From Nissolia schottii (Eukaryota; Streptophyta; Magnoliopsida; Fabales; Fabaceae): a stretch of DNA of 64,000 nucleotides. The position numbers were made by a program, and so were the translations under genes. Below are positions 40,540 through 52,570 of this stretch, one piece after another (the first letter of the stretch is position 1; every line of letters begins with the position of its first letter). Where the stretch lies: the NCBI GenBank assembly GCA_003254905.1, contig QANU01013035.1:17147-81146 (forward strand). Direction: 5' to 3'. The notes beneath the pieces were generated by a model, which was not told where the DNA came from, made no database searches, and worked only from the letters and a program-made list of their open reading frames with translations.

Positions 40540-42487
40540 GGAATGGGAAAAACAATGTTAATGCAAAATTAAGATTGATTTCTGTTGCATGCACTCATTT
40601 CTAGTTTAATATTGCATTCACTCATATTTTATTTATTATTAATAAAGCTTTATATAATAATAAATAAAAATAATTATCACTACTGTTACTAACATAATCA
40701 AATTATTCAATTTCCCAAGGGGATTCCCTTCCCTTTCACTAATTACTATGTCCTTTTAAGTAAACACTGAATGACATTTGGCATCAACTCACTTCTTTTC
40801 TAATTCTTGTTTTCTCTTTCTTGTCCTTCAATTTCATTCGTTTTCTTCCTCCTCGGTTTTTTCTGATCTCTATCTCTATAATTCACATTCTTCACATCTT
40901 ATCTTTTTATTCTTCACAACCCCAACAACATGTATCAAAAATCCGAAATCACCAATGCTTACTCTTGAAGGAGTGGGCTTCTTAATTATCACTAGAAGTA
41001 TTATTTGTTCTTTGGGAAAATGATATGGACATACGTTTTCTTTTGTGCAAAATAATGTAAAAGATTAATGTAATTTTCTATAAGTAAAATGTTATATATA
41101 TATATATATATATTAGTTGTTAATTCCATTTGATTTCTTAGCTTATAAGTAATGTATAATCATACCTTTCTCAGTAACTCAGTAAAGACATTTATTTCCA
41201 CCTTTCTCCGTATACATTCACACCTCACCTAACAAGCAAGGGAGAAAAAATAAATACTACCTCAAATGCATACACATTTTTTCAATAAAAGCATCAAAGG
41301 AAATACATGAGTTAAAAGCATTGTAGGGAACCATCAAAGAGTTGGGCCAAGTGGAGGAAACCTGAGCCCATTAATCATGGAACGTTGTATTCAATCCCAA
41401 ATTCATGTGTAATACAGTACCAAAAAAGAATTCGTGTGTAGTAAGAAAAATATATTATTGAGTGTCAGTCTCTCACTTATAAGATCATAAAAGATGCTCC
41501 ATAACCAAAAATGGACATTGTATAGAATTAACAGAATATGTTCTATCAAATAAAAACAAGAAACATGGTAGAGGAGAAGGAAATGAAGTTGGCTGCATTA
41601 ACTTGGTGCTGAACTTTATGGCCAACCTCGTGAGTGGTTCATCTGTTGCGTGAACATGAGCACTAATGAATGAAAATTCACAAGAGAGCTAGCTAGCTCC
41701 ATTGGTGGTCCATGCCTAACTGGTCACATGCAACTGCTTTAACCTTTAAAAAAGGACCAATATTTATCGATACGGGATTGGTCCAAGTAGAATGAACTAA
41801 AACCCCTTAAGCATGTGATCCCGATTTAGATCATAAAATTCTATTAGGAATTATCCATGCTTAGGCCCGATATATTAAACAAAAAATGAGGAGCTTGCTC
41901 TCATGACAATTGCATAGTCTAATACAAAATCCTCTATTTGAAGGTCATTTCTATGCTACTGTAAATTTTAGTTAGGCTAGTGATAATATGTTTAATTTTC
42001 ATGTAAAAACACCAAAAATCAATTTTAGAGCTCAAAAATGAGAAATTTGCACTTCTATGACCGTTTGAATTAATTGTAGGTGTTCTTGCATGAAAACCAA
42101 ACATACTAACATTCTCAAACCCTAAGCCTTTCATGTACCAAAATATAAAAGAAAAATGTACTTCTCTCTCATTCTACTTTAGATGAATAATCAACTTTCT
42201 AATGAGCTATAAGTGACGGCATTCAATCTCTCAATTATAAAGGTGGAAACAGCTGTTGCCATATAATACAACATGAAAGTTACTTGCTATAAGCTTTAAA
42301 AAGGAACAAAAAATAGTATTATAATAGAAAATCACATCCTCATCATACATATATTGAATGACACTTTATGTTCAAAAAAAATGGATTCACCAAATGAAAA
42401 AGCCAAATTGCACCAAAGGGGCAGAGTAGATACATACTCATAAATCTAAAATTTAAATACTCATCAAATCAATGATAAATCCCCTCA
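40540..42487. other. Fimbrin promoter and FLA7 3' flank
   Basis: AT-rich, no credible gene. An (AT)n run lies at 41092-41113. The left part is the fimbrin promoter and the last ~150 bp are probably the FLA7 3' untranslated region. Confidence 0.55.
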
Positions 42488-43255
42488 TCACAAGAGCAAC
42501 ATCACACCAAGAGTAGCCAAGACAAGGTTTCCAAAGCTGATGATGATCTTGTGAGAAGATGATCCATCAGGTGAAGATGATGGAGATGATGACTTGCTCT
42601 CAGCGCTTTGATCAGCTGGAGAATCTGCTGCTGGTGCAACATCAGGAGTTGGTGCAGGTGCAGGAGCAGGAGGAATGTCGGTGCCGAAAATGGCCTCAGG
42701 GAGAAGCACCTTGTCAACCTGGTACACTGCAACAGGATCTGTGGCATGAACAGCACTTGTGACCTTTGTCTTTGACCATCCTGAACTAATGTGAACTGTG
42801 CCGGAATCATCGGTGAAATTCAATGTGTAGTCACCGCCGGCGAATGTGGGGGTGGAGCTGGCCCGGCTGAGGCTCGTGAACTCTGCTAGGGAGTAGAAAT
42901 GCGGCAAGGCGTGGAAGAGGATCACTTGCTTAATCTGGTCTTGTGTGAGCTTTGATAGGGAAGGCTTCTTCAGTGCTGAGAAGGCACTGTCTTTTGGGAC
43001 AAAGATTGTGATCCCTTCCTCAGTGTTGTTGGCTTGGTTTTGGAATGTCTCAATCACTTTGGTGGACTCAAGGTAGCTCAGGAACGTGTGGAATGGGCCG
43101 GCGACGCTGAGCAAGTCGGTGAGGTTGACATATTCCGGCGCTGGGGCCGGTGCAGGCGTCGGGCTGAAGGAGGGAGGGCTTGCAGTTTTGGCAAATGCTG
43201 ATGAGCTCAGAAGCAGCAGAGTGTTGCTAAGAATGAATATCATTGAAAACTCCAT
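42488..43255 (-). CDS. FLA7: Fasciclin-like arabinogalactan protein, FLA7 type
   Basis: A GPI-anchored cell-surface glycoprotein of the FLA family, involved in wall structure and adhesion. Single coding exon, 255 aa. Residues 1-23 form a signal peptide. An arabinogalactan glycomodule (SPTPAPAPAP, 31-40) comes next. One FAS1 domain spans about 44-190, with the H1 block ITIFVPKDSAF (82-92) and the H2 block VILFHALPHFYSL (111-123). N-glycosylation sites are at Asn44, Asn77 and Asn146. A second glycomodule (PPAPAPAPTP, 195-204) and a Ser-rich stretch precede a hydrophobic GPI-signal tail (236-255). Length and the near-invariant segment around NLTDLLSVAGPFHTF match FLA7. I chose the ATG at 43255 because the signal peptide starts there; the frame is open to 43339 within the leader exon. 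Confidence 0.94.
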   Translation of the reverse strand: MEFSMIFILSNTLLLLSSSAFAKTASPPSFSPTPAPAPAPEYVNLTDLLSVAGPFHTFLSYLESTKVIETFQNQANNTEEGITIFVPKDSAFSALKKPSLSKLTQDQIKQVILFHALPHFYSLAEFTSLSRASSTPTFAGGDYTLNFTDDSGTVHISSGWSKTKVTSAVHATDPVAVYQVDKVLLPEAIFGTDIPPAPAPAPTPDVAPAADSPADQSAESKSSSPSSSPDGSSSHKIIISFGNLVLATLGVMLLL

Positions 43256-43316
43256 CTTTTTCCAAAAAGTGCACAAGTTTATAACCTTGCAGTAATCAAT
43301 AGTCTCTCCAAGTTCC

Positions 43317-44176
43317 TGTGTAGGAAAAGGGCTACACAAATGTTAGATCTAAAGTATAATTATGCAATTAAGAAATGAATGAATTAAACCAAATACAAGT
43401 CCAAACTCATTAATCTCCTAGAATAAATTATACATCCTTTTAATTTTCCCACCTAACATTGGACATTTGTTTACAATCTACTTGCACCTACAGAGACTAA
43501 CAAAATGGCTGAAGCCAGATCTTGCAAAAAGTTAACATAGACCAACAAAAGAACAATATTCTACAGAATATGGAATGCATAGAGGGAAGATCTAGGAATG
43601 GCAATTGAACCAAATTGAGCAAAAGAAATTGCAGATTTTGCTTTACTCACTATAACTTCAGCTAGAGGATCAACAGTGAAAAATTGATAACAACAGCTAG
43701 CAGAGTCACAGAAAGACCAAAATTTCCAAATTGCTAAATTCGAGATCAGCCACCTAATGAAGTGTATGTTAAGAAAAGATTCCATTTTTTATTCTTCTTC
43801 AAAATGTTACTATATCATATCAGTAACTAGTTTCATTTTCCCCAGAAAGTTTCCACCTTTCTTGATAAACCCAAGTAAAAAAATATGCACATGAGTTAGA
43901 CCAGTCAAGTACACAGTGACACAACCCCCATTTTATATTATTTACATCAAAACCCCATAATGAAAATGAGGTAGATCTAGACAAGCTGAACCAAAATCTC
44001 AAGCAACCAGGCAAACAAAAATGACACCCCAGATATGAAAAGGCAATAAAAATCAAAACTTTACACTAATCCATCAACTGGGCAACCATTGAAAAATGGC
44101 ATAAAACCATTCACTAGGTAGAAAGCAGCAAAAAAGAAAGCAAAAAAACAAAGAGATTTGAGAGAGAAGAACACAG
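43317..44176 (-). other. Leader intron of the FLA7-like gene
   Basis: On the minus strand TTCAG|GTCTGT near 44178 can serve as donor, and CCTACACAG near 43318 as acceptor. That would give an ~860-bp intron just upstream of the start codon. The CT-rich first leader exon (about 44178-44225) lies below a TATATA motif at 44249-44254. Donor choice is uncertain. Confidence 0.45.
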
Positions 44177-44349
44177 ACCTGAACAAGAGGAATTCAGAGA
44201 GAGAGAGAAGAATGTGAAGGACGAAGGATAGAGAGAATGGGAGAGAATGTATATAAAGATGGAATTGGAAGTAGTGGGAAATGGAGAGAGATATAAAGCA
44301 GATGCTTCTAACTTGAGTATGGTTCTTCCTTTGGGACACAATAAATATT

Positions 44350-47300
44350 ATATTGTATAACATTATTACTTTTAATAAAATTATATTATATAGTTTTAAT
44401 GGAAAATGCTTCACTGGAAAAGCCCTTCCCTATGTGTTGTATGGTGGGCTTTCCATTTCGATTTCAACTAATTACTACTTATTTAATCCATCAAAGACCA
44501 ACCTTGCACTCTACCCCACCATTTTCTTCCCCTTTCCTTTCTCTAATATCGCTATCAAATTTCACCCTCCAATTTATCATCTCGTGTATTTAAATATTGT
44601 ATTTGGTATCAGGATAGGACAGAAAGATAGAGATATTAGGATAGAAACTTTTTATATTTTATGTATTTCATTAAAATTGGACAAAAGTGATATAAAGCTT
44701 TTGCAAGTGAGACACATAATTGAAGAATGTAGAAACATGAATTTTTTTGGCTTTGTCTCTGTATCCTGTCTCTCCTATCAAACGCAGTTAAATATATCAT
44801 TCACCCATACAAATGAGTAATTGGTCCTCATTGTTAACAAAATTGATCAAATCATCTCTCAAAATTTTAAATCATTCAAATTCGTCAATGATGTTGACAA
44901 ACGTCAGTCAAGTTAGTTATTGACATTAACTCTCCATCTGACATCACTTATGGCCACTAGCGTGACACGTTAAGTACTGTGTGGCATGACCACATGGATG
45001 CTTACATCACTTGTTATCCATCAAATTAGTTTATGAAGTTTTCAAAATTCATTAATTTAGTCTTTGAAATTTTTTAAAATTTGCCAATTTTGTCATTGGA
45101 ATTACTAAAGTTTTCAAAATTTGTTAATATTGTTACATGATATTCAAATTATATCAAATTAGTCTTTGACCCAAATTAACCCCATATCCCGAAATTAAAA
45201 CCCTAACTAACATAATTAACCTCTAATCATGTAACTAACCCCCAAATTTGAACGATTTGAACTTTGAGGACTAATTTGATAATATTTTTTTCTCATTAAA
45301 AACCCAATTTAGTGAAAATTTTGACAAACTTCTTCAATTTATCACCATTTCCATAACATTGGAGTCAATATTTTGCACAAACATTTTAGTTCCAACAGTA
45401 TCTAGTTTTTCCTCAACAAATATAACTCAACAACATCATCTACAAGCTAAGCATATTGCATATTAGCTGGAATAACATAAAAAGGTTCGTATATGGGTAG
45501 TGATAGTCATCATATGAAACCTCAATTATTTTTTTCTTCTGATCTTTACCTCTATTCATCGATGATGTTCATCTACTTTAGCACCCGTTTTCTTGGTTTG
45601 CCCTTTAATTTCTATCATAGTACTACTCTTGAGCCTGCATTGCTTGCTTGGAAAAATAAAATTACATCATTAATGACAAAACAATATCATTATTTATACT
45701 AGTAGTTACCAATCAAAATCATAATCAGATGCACTGTTAGTGATTAATCAGTAATATAGTTATTAGTATTTGGTAGTATGTAATGCCAATTTAACAGAAC
45801 AGAACAGTTCTCATGCCAATGGGAAATTTCTTCTTGATGTGCTGTGCTGTGCTAAGTGGATTTCAATAACTTGAGGGCTAAGGCTAATTAAGCCCCAACA
45901 TGATGATGATCTGTGCAAAACTCCCCTAAGTGGGACCATATTGAATATATATCATGAGAATAAAGCCAAGACCAAAAAAAATATCATCAGAACAATACAT
46001 TGAATATATCGTATGATATATTTAGATTTGCAATGCATACAATACAATATACATATTGACTATACACTACACAACACAAAGGTTACAATACAAAAACAGT
46101 GGGAACAAAGCACAGACCCACTGCCACATTGCTATCCCCATGCCAACTGTGGAGGAATCATTATTTTTCCATACATGTCCCCACTCCACAAAATGTTACT
46201 GCTAAAAATTATTGTTTGATATTCAGCGTTACATTACATATGTTTATTGACCACACATTATAACATTTTAATCTTAATCTTGAAATGATACATCACTTCA
46301 AACTTAGATGCCATTTTTTATATGTTAAAAATATGTTTAGCATATCACCACCACAATTTTTCAAACACTAGTTCCTTATTCAGCTTGGTTTCGTGTAATG
46401 TCTTTATCTCTTTCCCGTAACATATGCTAACATCAAACATAGATTGTTACGCTTCCAAACTCAAACGACATCAACCACGACCGACACTGGTTTGGTTTGA
46501 ATTTTTTTTATTTTCCCTTGTGCATAAATAAAAGTATTTAGATTATCCCCCCCTCCCCCAAAATCATAGAAATTATTACTACGTCCCGTATTCTACAATT
46601 ACTTTTACCCATTTTTTCAACCTGTAAGTTGGATTTATTGAAATATTATTGTCACAAGGGAATTTTTTTCTCCTTCACTATCAATACCTACTACTTGCTA
46701 AGTGTACTGACAGACAATGCCAAAAAAACTTGTTAATGGAGGACAGTTATTTAAGTACTAATCAGTAGTCAGTACTAGTAAACATAAACGTGAAGTTTAT
46801 TGGGACCTTCGGTCAAATCAAACAAAATTGGTTAGACTAATTATAGATCGGTGATCAAATCAACTTAATCTTTTATACAAATTACATTAATTACAACTTT
46901 AATTATTTTTAGTTAACGGTTTAATGAATTTTGTCTCGTAGCACAGCTAGGTGCAGCGGCAATGTCAAATGGACTAATCTAACTAATTAAAGTGCACATG
47001 AAACTCGTTAAACAATACTAGTCCTTTTTAATTAATCACCACATATACACATGACAAAATAAAAAAAATGTAACAAATAAAGGAGGGTAGTTAAAAGCTT
47101 CAATTTCGTCATCCCTATGGCAAATTTCACTGTTCATTTGTTTGTAAATTAAAGCAAAAGTAAAATGTTGTTCAAACATAAGCAAAGGATGTTCCAATTG
47201 TTGAAATGGGAGCAAAAAAGGAAGTGTTTCTAGCATATGACTAATTGTAGAATATAAGATTATAAAGAAGATGGAAAATTGCTGTCAATGCGATTGGCAG

Positions 47301-48500
47301 CTAGGATGCCCCTATCAGCCTGATTCTATAAGACTTATCACTCATTGGATTTGGTGGGTCTTCCAATCTTTTACGCGTCCTTTCCTAGCATTGATGTTGT
47401 AAGAGAAGTTGATAGTAATATTGGAGTGTCAGATTAAATATATTTTAGATTACAAATGAATGACATTTCAGTTTCATGTGATAAAACTTTACATATTTAA
47501 CATAGCGCTTTAAGATTATTCAAAAAAATTTCTTTGATGTAATGAATGATCAATGTTGCCCTTCATGCCATCATAGAATTCGTAATACACTGATAAGGTC
47601 AAATTTTATGGTGAACTAGTTGTTGATCAAGCTAATATGTAGCTGTGAGGGTAAAGTCTATATATGGCCACGGATTAGAAACCCATTTGTGCTTCATGGG
47701 AGTAAACACAACTACTTGATTTGTTGTGCTTCTAAAAGCATGTTGTATTTTGATTTATGTCACAAAAGCACCTTATTCTTATTTTGTTTCTTTAATAATA
47801 TATGGCAACAAAGTTGACAAAAGGAGCTGATTTACAAACATCTTAACCGCAAGATTGATTAATCTCTAACCAATCCTATTAAATTATATTCTTAAAACTT
47901 TGTTTACTACTCCATCAGCCTGTCTTAATCATTTAATTGATGACAGTATACTGATGTTAGGAATTCTTGTGTATTATGACTTGTTCAAGAGTTTAAAACT
48001 AGATTAAACATGACATGTAATAGAAAAGTTAATGGTAAAAGATTACATTTAACAACGCATGATAAGAAATTCAATTCTCAATATAATAACTCACACAAGG
48101 CTGTGGCCAAAACCATCTCAACAAATCTGTTGAAAGGTAAATATCCATAATATATATAGACTACAAAAATAGGTGAAGTTATTTCAAGTGACAATTACAG
48201 TAATTAATGTAAGCAAAGATTAGGACCGAGATTACGGTCATAAGCCATCAAGGGCTGTTTCAAGACTCATAATAATGGGCCTAATATGCTTTGTGCAAAC
48301 TTCCAATACTCTGGGCCAAGGATTTCCAAATGTATTAATGCATTTTCTGCACAAAGAACTAAAATAATGTTAAAAACGGGGGTGTATTCAATTTCAGTAA
48401 GAAAATGTAACAAGAATTAACCTATAAAAATGATCACATCGGTGCTTGTGGTATTAGAGAATGTGAGGACTGAACCAAACAGCTAGAGACAATAGGCGCT
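44350..48500. other. Gene-free interval between FLA7 and RhoGDI
   Basis: About 4.2 kb of AT-rich DNA. Between 44815 and 45310 the block TCAAATTAGTYT and AAAATTTGYYAATTTTGT variants recur several times, suggesting a decayed repetitive element without clear ends. The frames at 44353-44820 and 45493-45702 have no recognisable domain. Nothing else is supported. Confidence 0.5.
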
Positions 48501-48911
48501 AGATTTATGCTATAACTCACAATTTCTTTGTCTTATTTCTCGAAATATTTTTTGTGTAGAAATATAAATTTTTTCTTAGATGAAACAATGAAAAATGCAA
48601 GACACCACAATCAGCTGAAGCAAGAGAGAACAAAGAGAATCTGTCTTCCATTTCACTCTTTAATTTGCTTGGAAAGTCCACAATACCACAACTTTGCTTC
48701 ATATTACTGTCAAGACTCAAAAGCAAACTAACAGCCAGAGAGGCATAAAAGAGACAAACATGGCACTTTTTTTTATTGGTAAAACTACCAAAAGAATTTG
48801 TTTCTATTCTAAAATAAATCAAAATGAAATGAAGAATATTATATATTTGATTAAATGAAGCAGAGTTTACTATTGCAATTGCTGACTAGGAAGATGTCCT
48901 TCTATTTATGT

Positions 48912-51700
48912 TCAAGCCCAATCCTTCCTAATGTCAAAAGTATAGTTGATCTCCAAGTAGCATTTGTTGTCATCATCAAGAAACTGCAAAAGGAAAAAAA
49001 AAACACCATAATGTTTTGCATCATTAGTTATTCTTTGTCATGCCAACAACAAAAGAAAATTAGTGATGATGACTATAGTCAAATCAAAATGTTATTCATG
49101 TCTACATGAAGCAATAAAGGCACCAGCACTTGTTCAGATTTTATGACTGACACAGTTAATTCTTCCAAACTGTTCAGAAATGTACAAGCAGCTACCCAAA
49201 TGGAGAATCTTGCATAAAGACATAACCTCCTTCTTCATCTGCATGCCGTAATCCATGTACAAGGAAGCTAACACAAAAATAGATTCAAGCTAGGCAAAGA
49301 AAAATCAACTAAAATAAAAAGGAAGGAACCAACTTTAAACTGAAAGGGCAAACAATTAAGATGCACGGATACCGGTACACATGGTTATCAAACTCGAGAG
49401 TTTAAGTAAACTCGTGGAGTCTTCATAAACTCGGATCGTAAACTCGTACGAGTTTACCTATTATTAAAAAAATATTAAAAAAATATTTTAAAAAATTATT
49501 ATGCTACAAAAATATATTTAATAAAACTTGAAATTCATAAATACATTTACCTCCATAACAAAGCACAAATAAAGATGAAATATATGAGTTCTAAGTTCAA
49601 TTCATACATAATACATATAACATAATACATAGTATTGACTACTGAACATCACAAGAAGCGAGTTTGTGACAATGATGTCTTCAATCTAAAACACTAAAGC
49701 ACAAATAGCAATGCAGAGGTCACGCACCCTGGTGGGAAAGATCCCTGAGCAAAGGATGAAATACATACGATGGATTAGCGACGGAGCACAAGCAACGACG
49801 GAGCACGATGGAGCACGATTGTAGACGCAACTATAAATGATAACTCTAAAATACTTAAATGACCTAAATCTAAAAACTCATAGATATGCAAAACAATATC
49901 AAACTTGTTTTGTCCCTAAAAAAAAAACCTGCCTTTGTGGTAAACTCGCGATTTTACCCGATTTTATGCGATTTTACACGATTTTACCCGATTTTACCCG
50001 AGTTTACCCAATTTTACCCAGAAACGAGTTTACATGCGATTTAGCTCGATTTTACTACCTAAACTCGTAAAATCGTACGATTTTACGAGTTAAAAAGCGA
50101 TTTTGATAACTATGCCGGTACAAGTATGGTACATAGGTACAATATTTTTGAAAAGATATTGCAAGGATAATGACTAATAGTACTCAAAAGTATCTTATAC
50201 AATATATATGCGATGCAGATACAGTACAAGTATGACGACTATTTTGAAGTATCTGTGACTATCAGTAATAGCTAGTTTTACTATTTTAGCAGTAATAATT
50301 TCATTTCATCCAATTATGCAAGTGCATACATAATTGTTCAAAGTGGCAAATTAACTGGTAATGTTACCTTTGATCTAGCAGAGTATTGTCCTCTTGCAAA
50401 CAAGCCGGCGGGCGTGGTTTCTTCTGGCATCTCATGTGTGTAAGGCTCAGCCTGAGGACTGAAAGTTCCAAGCATCTCTTTTGAGCTATCCACTGAAATG
50501 AAATGAGACTTTGTAGAAAGAGAATGAATGCTTGAAGGATAACAATTGCATATTAGAAAAGACTAAAACAATTTACCCTTAACACCAGTCTTCCACACAG
50601 TATTGGTGTATTTGAAGCCAGACACAATATTGTTGCTCACTTGAAAGGTGAACTTCAAGCAGTATTGGCTACCTTCTTTAAGAGTAAACCATAAACCCTT
50701 TGGATTCCCATCCTCAGGAATTGAAAGAACAATGTCATCTCTACCGGGAGACACGATATTCAGACTCGTAATTCTCACTTCCGGTTCAAGAACTTCTGAA
50801 GAAATTAAAACAGAAGAAAATCATAATCAGAAAGGAGAACATACAATCAATATATCACAGATAGACACTTCTTCATGTATCATTAATGAAAAAAATACAT
50901 TTAGATGGGTTAGTTATGATTCCTCAAAATGTTTATGAAAGGAGGAATGGAGGAAAAAGCCATTTTGCATGGTTCCTTGTGGTTATTTTCTCATAACCGT
51001 TTGTAATATATAAGCGGCAATAGCACAGAAACCTCAAACCTTAATTTTTTTCTTAAATGGAAAACAACAATGCAAATTTGAATATTACAATTAGCTAGCT
51101 AGCTTTGTAAGGGAAATTACAACTAAGAGATGTACATGCATACCTGCAACATTGTTCACATCCACACTCCCAAGAAGTTGCTCCTTCCATCTCCTTAAAC
51201 TCTCATCATCCTATCCAACCAAAGAATTAAAAATTGAAATATAATATAAAAGGGCGGGCAGTGCTCGAGGCTTGCACTTGGTGGGGTCTAATTTCCATAT
51301 TTGAACATGTGACCTCTAAGTCACAAGGCAACAACCTTTCTGTTGCGCCGAGGCTCTCCCTAGTTGAAATTGAAATATAATAAGGAAGAGATGAATTGAA
51401 ATTCTAATCCATCAGGCCGTGACACAAACAAAATTAGAACCAAATTAAACCAACCTTATCTTTCTCAAGTTGCTCTTTGAGAGTGCATTGAGGACCAAGT
51501 TGTATGTTGGCTCCATCTTCATCGTCTTCCTCATGATCAGTTGCATAGATAGAAGTCTCACTCATTCCCCTGCTCAGAGGCTCACCAACATCATCACTCT
51601 TGTTTTGCCCTTCTTCATTTTTCTCTCCCGCTGCCGCCGCCTCTGCAGTTCCTCCTGCCTTCCCGAAAAAGCCCATATTCCTCATTGGAACTTGAAACAT
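48912..51700 (-). CDS. Rho GDP-dissociation inhibitor (RhoGDI)
   Basis: Extracts prenylated ROP/RAC GTPases from membranes and keeps them GDP-bound in the cytosol; plant orthologues focus ROP activity in root hairs and pollen tubes. Minus-strand exons are 51700-51455, 51210-51144, 50795-50577, 50492-50368 and 48983-48912, giving 242 aa. Residues 1-80 are acidic and disordered (HEEDDEDGAN). The regulatory arm (LKEQLEKDKDDESLRRWKEQ region) follows. The immunoglobulin-like fold runs from about 108 to 242: ISLNIV-type strands, GLWFTLKEGSQYCLKFTF, the conserved MLGTFSPQ and the end YTFDIRKDWA. Methionines at 51700, 51685 and 51676 are all possible starts; the last (MGFFGKAG) has the best context. 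Intron 4 (1,384 bp) carries a hAT element and intron 1 a SINE. Confidence 0.93.
49380..50114. mobile_element. Non-autonomous hAT element in RhoGDI intron 4 (735 bp)
   Basis: The ends CATGGTTATCAAA (49380) and TTTGATAACTATG (50114) are inverted repeats. The element is flanked by a perfect 8-bp target duplication CCGGTACA (49372-49379 and 50115-50122). The interior has many copies of CGATTTTACCC and ACTCGTACGAGTTTAC palindromes next to both ends, as in hAT subterminal repeats. No transposase is encoded. Perfect duplications suggest a fairly recent insertion. Confidence 0.85.
51248..51362 (-). mobile_element. Au-like tRNA-derived SINE in RhoGDI intron 1
   Basis: On the minus strand the element begins AGCCTCGGCGCAACAGAAAG (box A region) and continues AGGTTGTTGCCTTGTGACTT. 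A box B-like GGTCACATGTTCAAATATGG comes next. These blocks match the tRNA-like head of the plant Au SINE family as I know it. It lies in the same orientation as the gene. The 3' end is less clear. Confidence 0.65.
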
Positions 51701-52570
51701 ACAGCTCCAATAGCCAAGATGGTGCTTGCTGGATCAGCTCATCAAATGAATGAATGGCAATGGTGGCCAAATGCACCACTGGAGAAAAGAGGAGAAAATC
51801 CAATCCCCAGAACCAAACAAAACAAATGGCATAGGCAAAACAAAAAAGCTATGTAATGTAATGTAAGGTAACAATGCAAAAAAACTAATTTGAAAGGGGA
51901 TTAATTAATTAGTGAAGCCGAAAAAAGGCAATGACAGTCTGTGTCTCACAAAACCCAACAATGAATTGATGAATAGCCATTAAATTAACCAGAAGCAAGA
52001 AAAAAGGGCATGCACTTAGGACGTGCATTTGTCTTAACTATTTTGTGGTGGGTTATTCTTCAAGTTTTCAGGAGGAGAGAGAACAAAAATGTGTAATTTT
52101 GGAAAATGGTCATGTGGTGATCCGAAATGTTTGTCAGCTGAGAGAGAGAATGTTTCGTTCAGGTTACTGCTAACATTGTAACATTATAATTGACACTTGT
52201 TTTTGTTTCTTTTCTGTAGCATCACATTGACCCATGTGGGGTTACTTGCTTAATCATAGATTAACTAAGACAATAAATAGGCAAACAGTTGCATCAAGAT
52301 TTTAGTTCTAACTAGTATACACGTCCATATTTGCGGAATATTTGTCAAATACAATAATCACATAATAATCAACTTGAGAACAGAGCACCGAGTAAACAAA
52401 AATAGAAAAACAGAAAAGAAATTCATAACCGTAACCAATATATTTGATTGATCTTTTATAATCGTCACGATTCATCTTATAAAGGTGACAAACAACAAAA
52501 AGATACAAAAGAACAAACACCAACTGAAGCAACTTAAAACAGAGTCAATGGGTTATTGTCCTCATAAAAT

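Noticed and set aside
43256..43339. N-terminal extension of the FLA7-like protein
   Set aside because: It would place 28 residues with Cys before the signal peptide; the sequence lies in the leader exon.
44353..44820. 155-codon plus frame
   Set aside because: AT-rich, no domain, and divergent from the FLA7 promoter without its own gene features.
51248..51362. Possible tRNA gene (minus strand)
   Set aside because: Only box A and box B-like blocks are present; no acceptor stem or anticodon stem pairs, so it is a SINE head.
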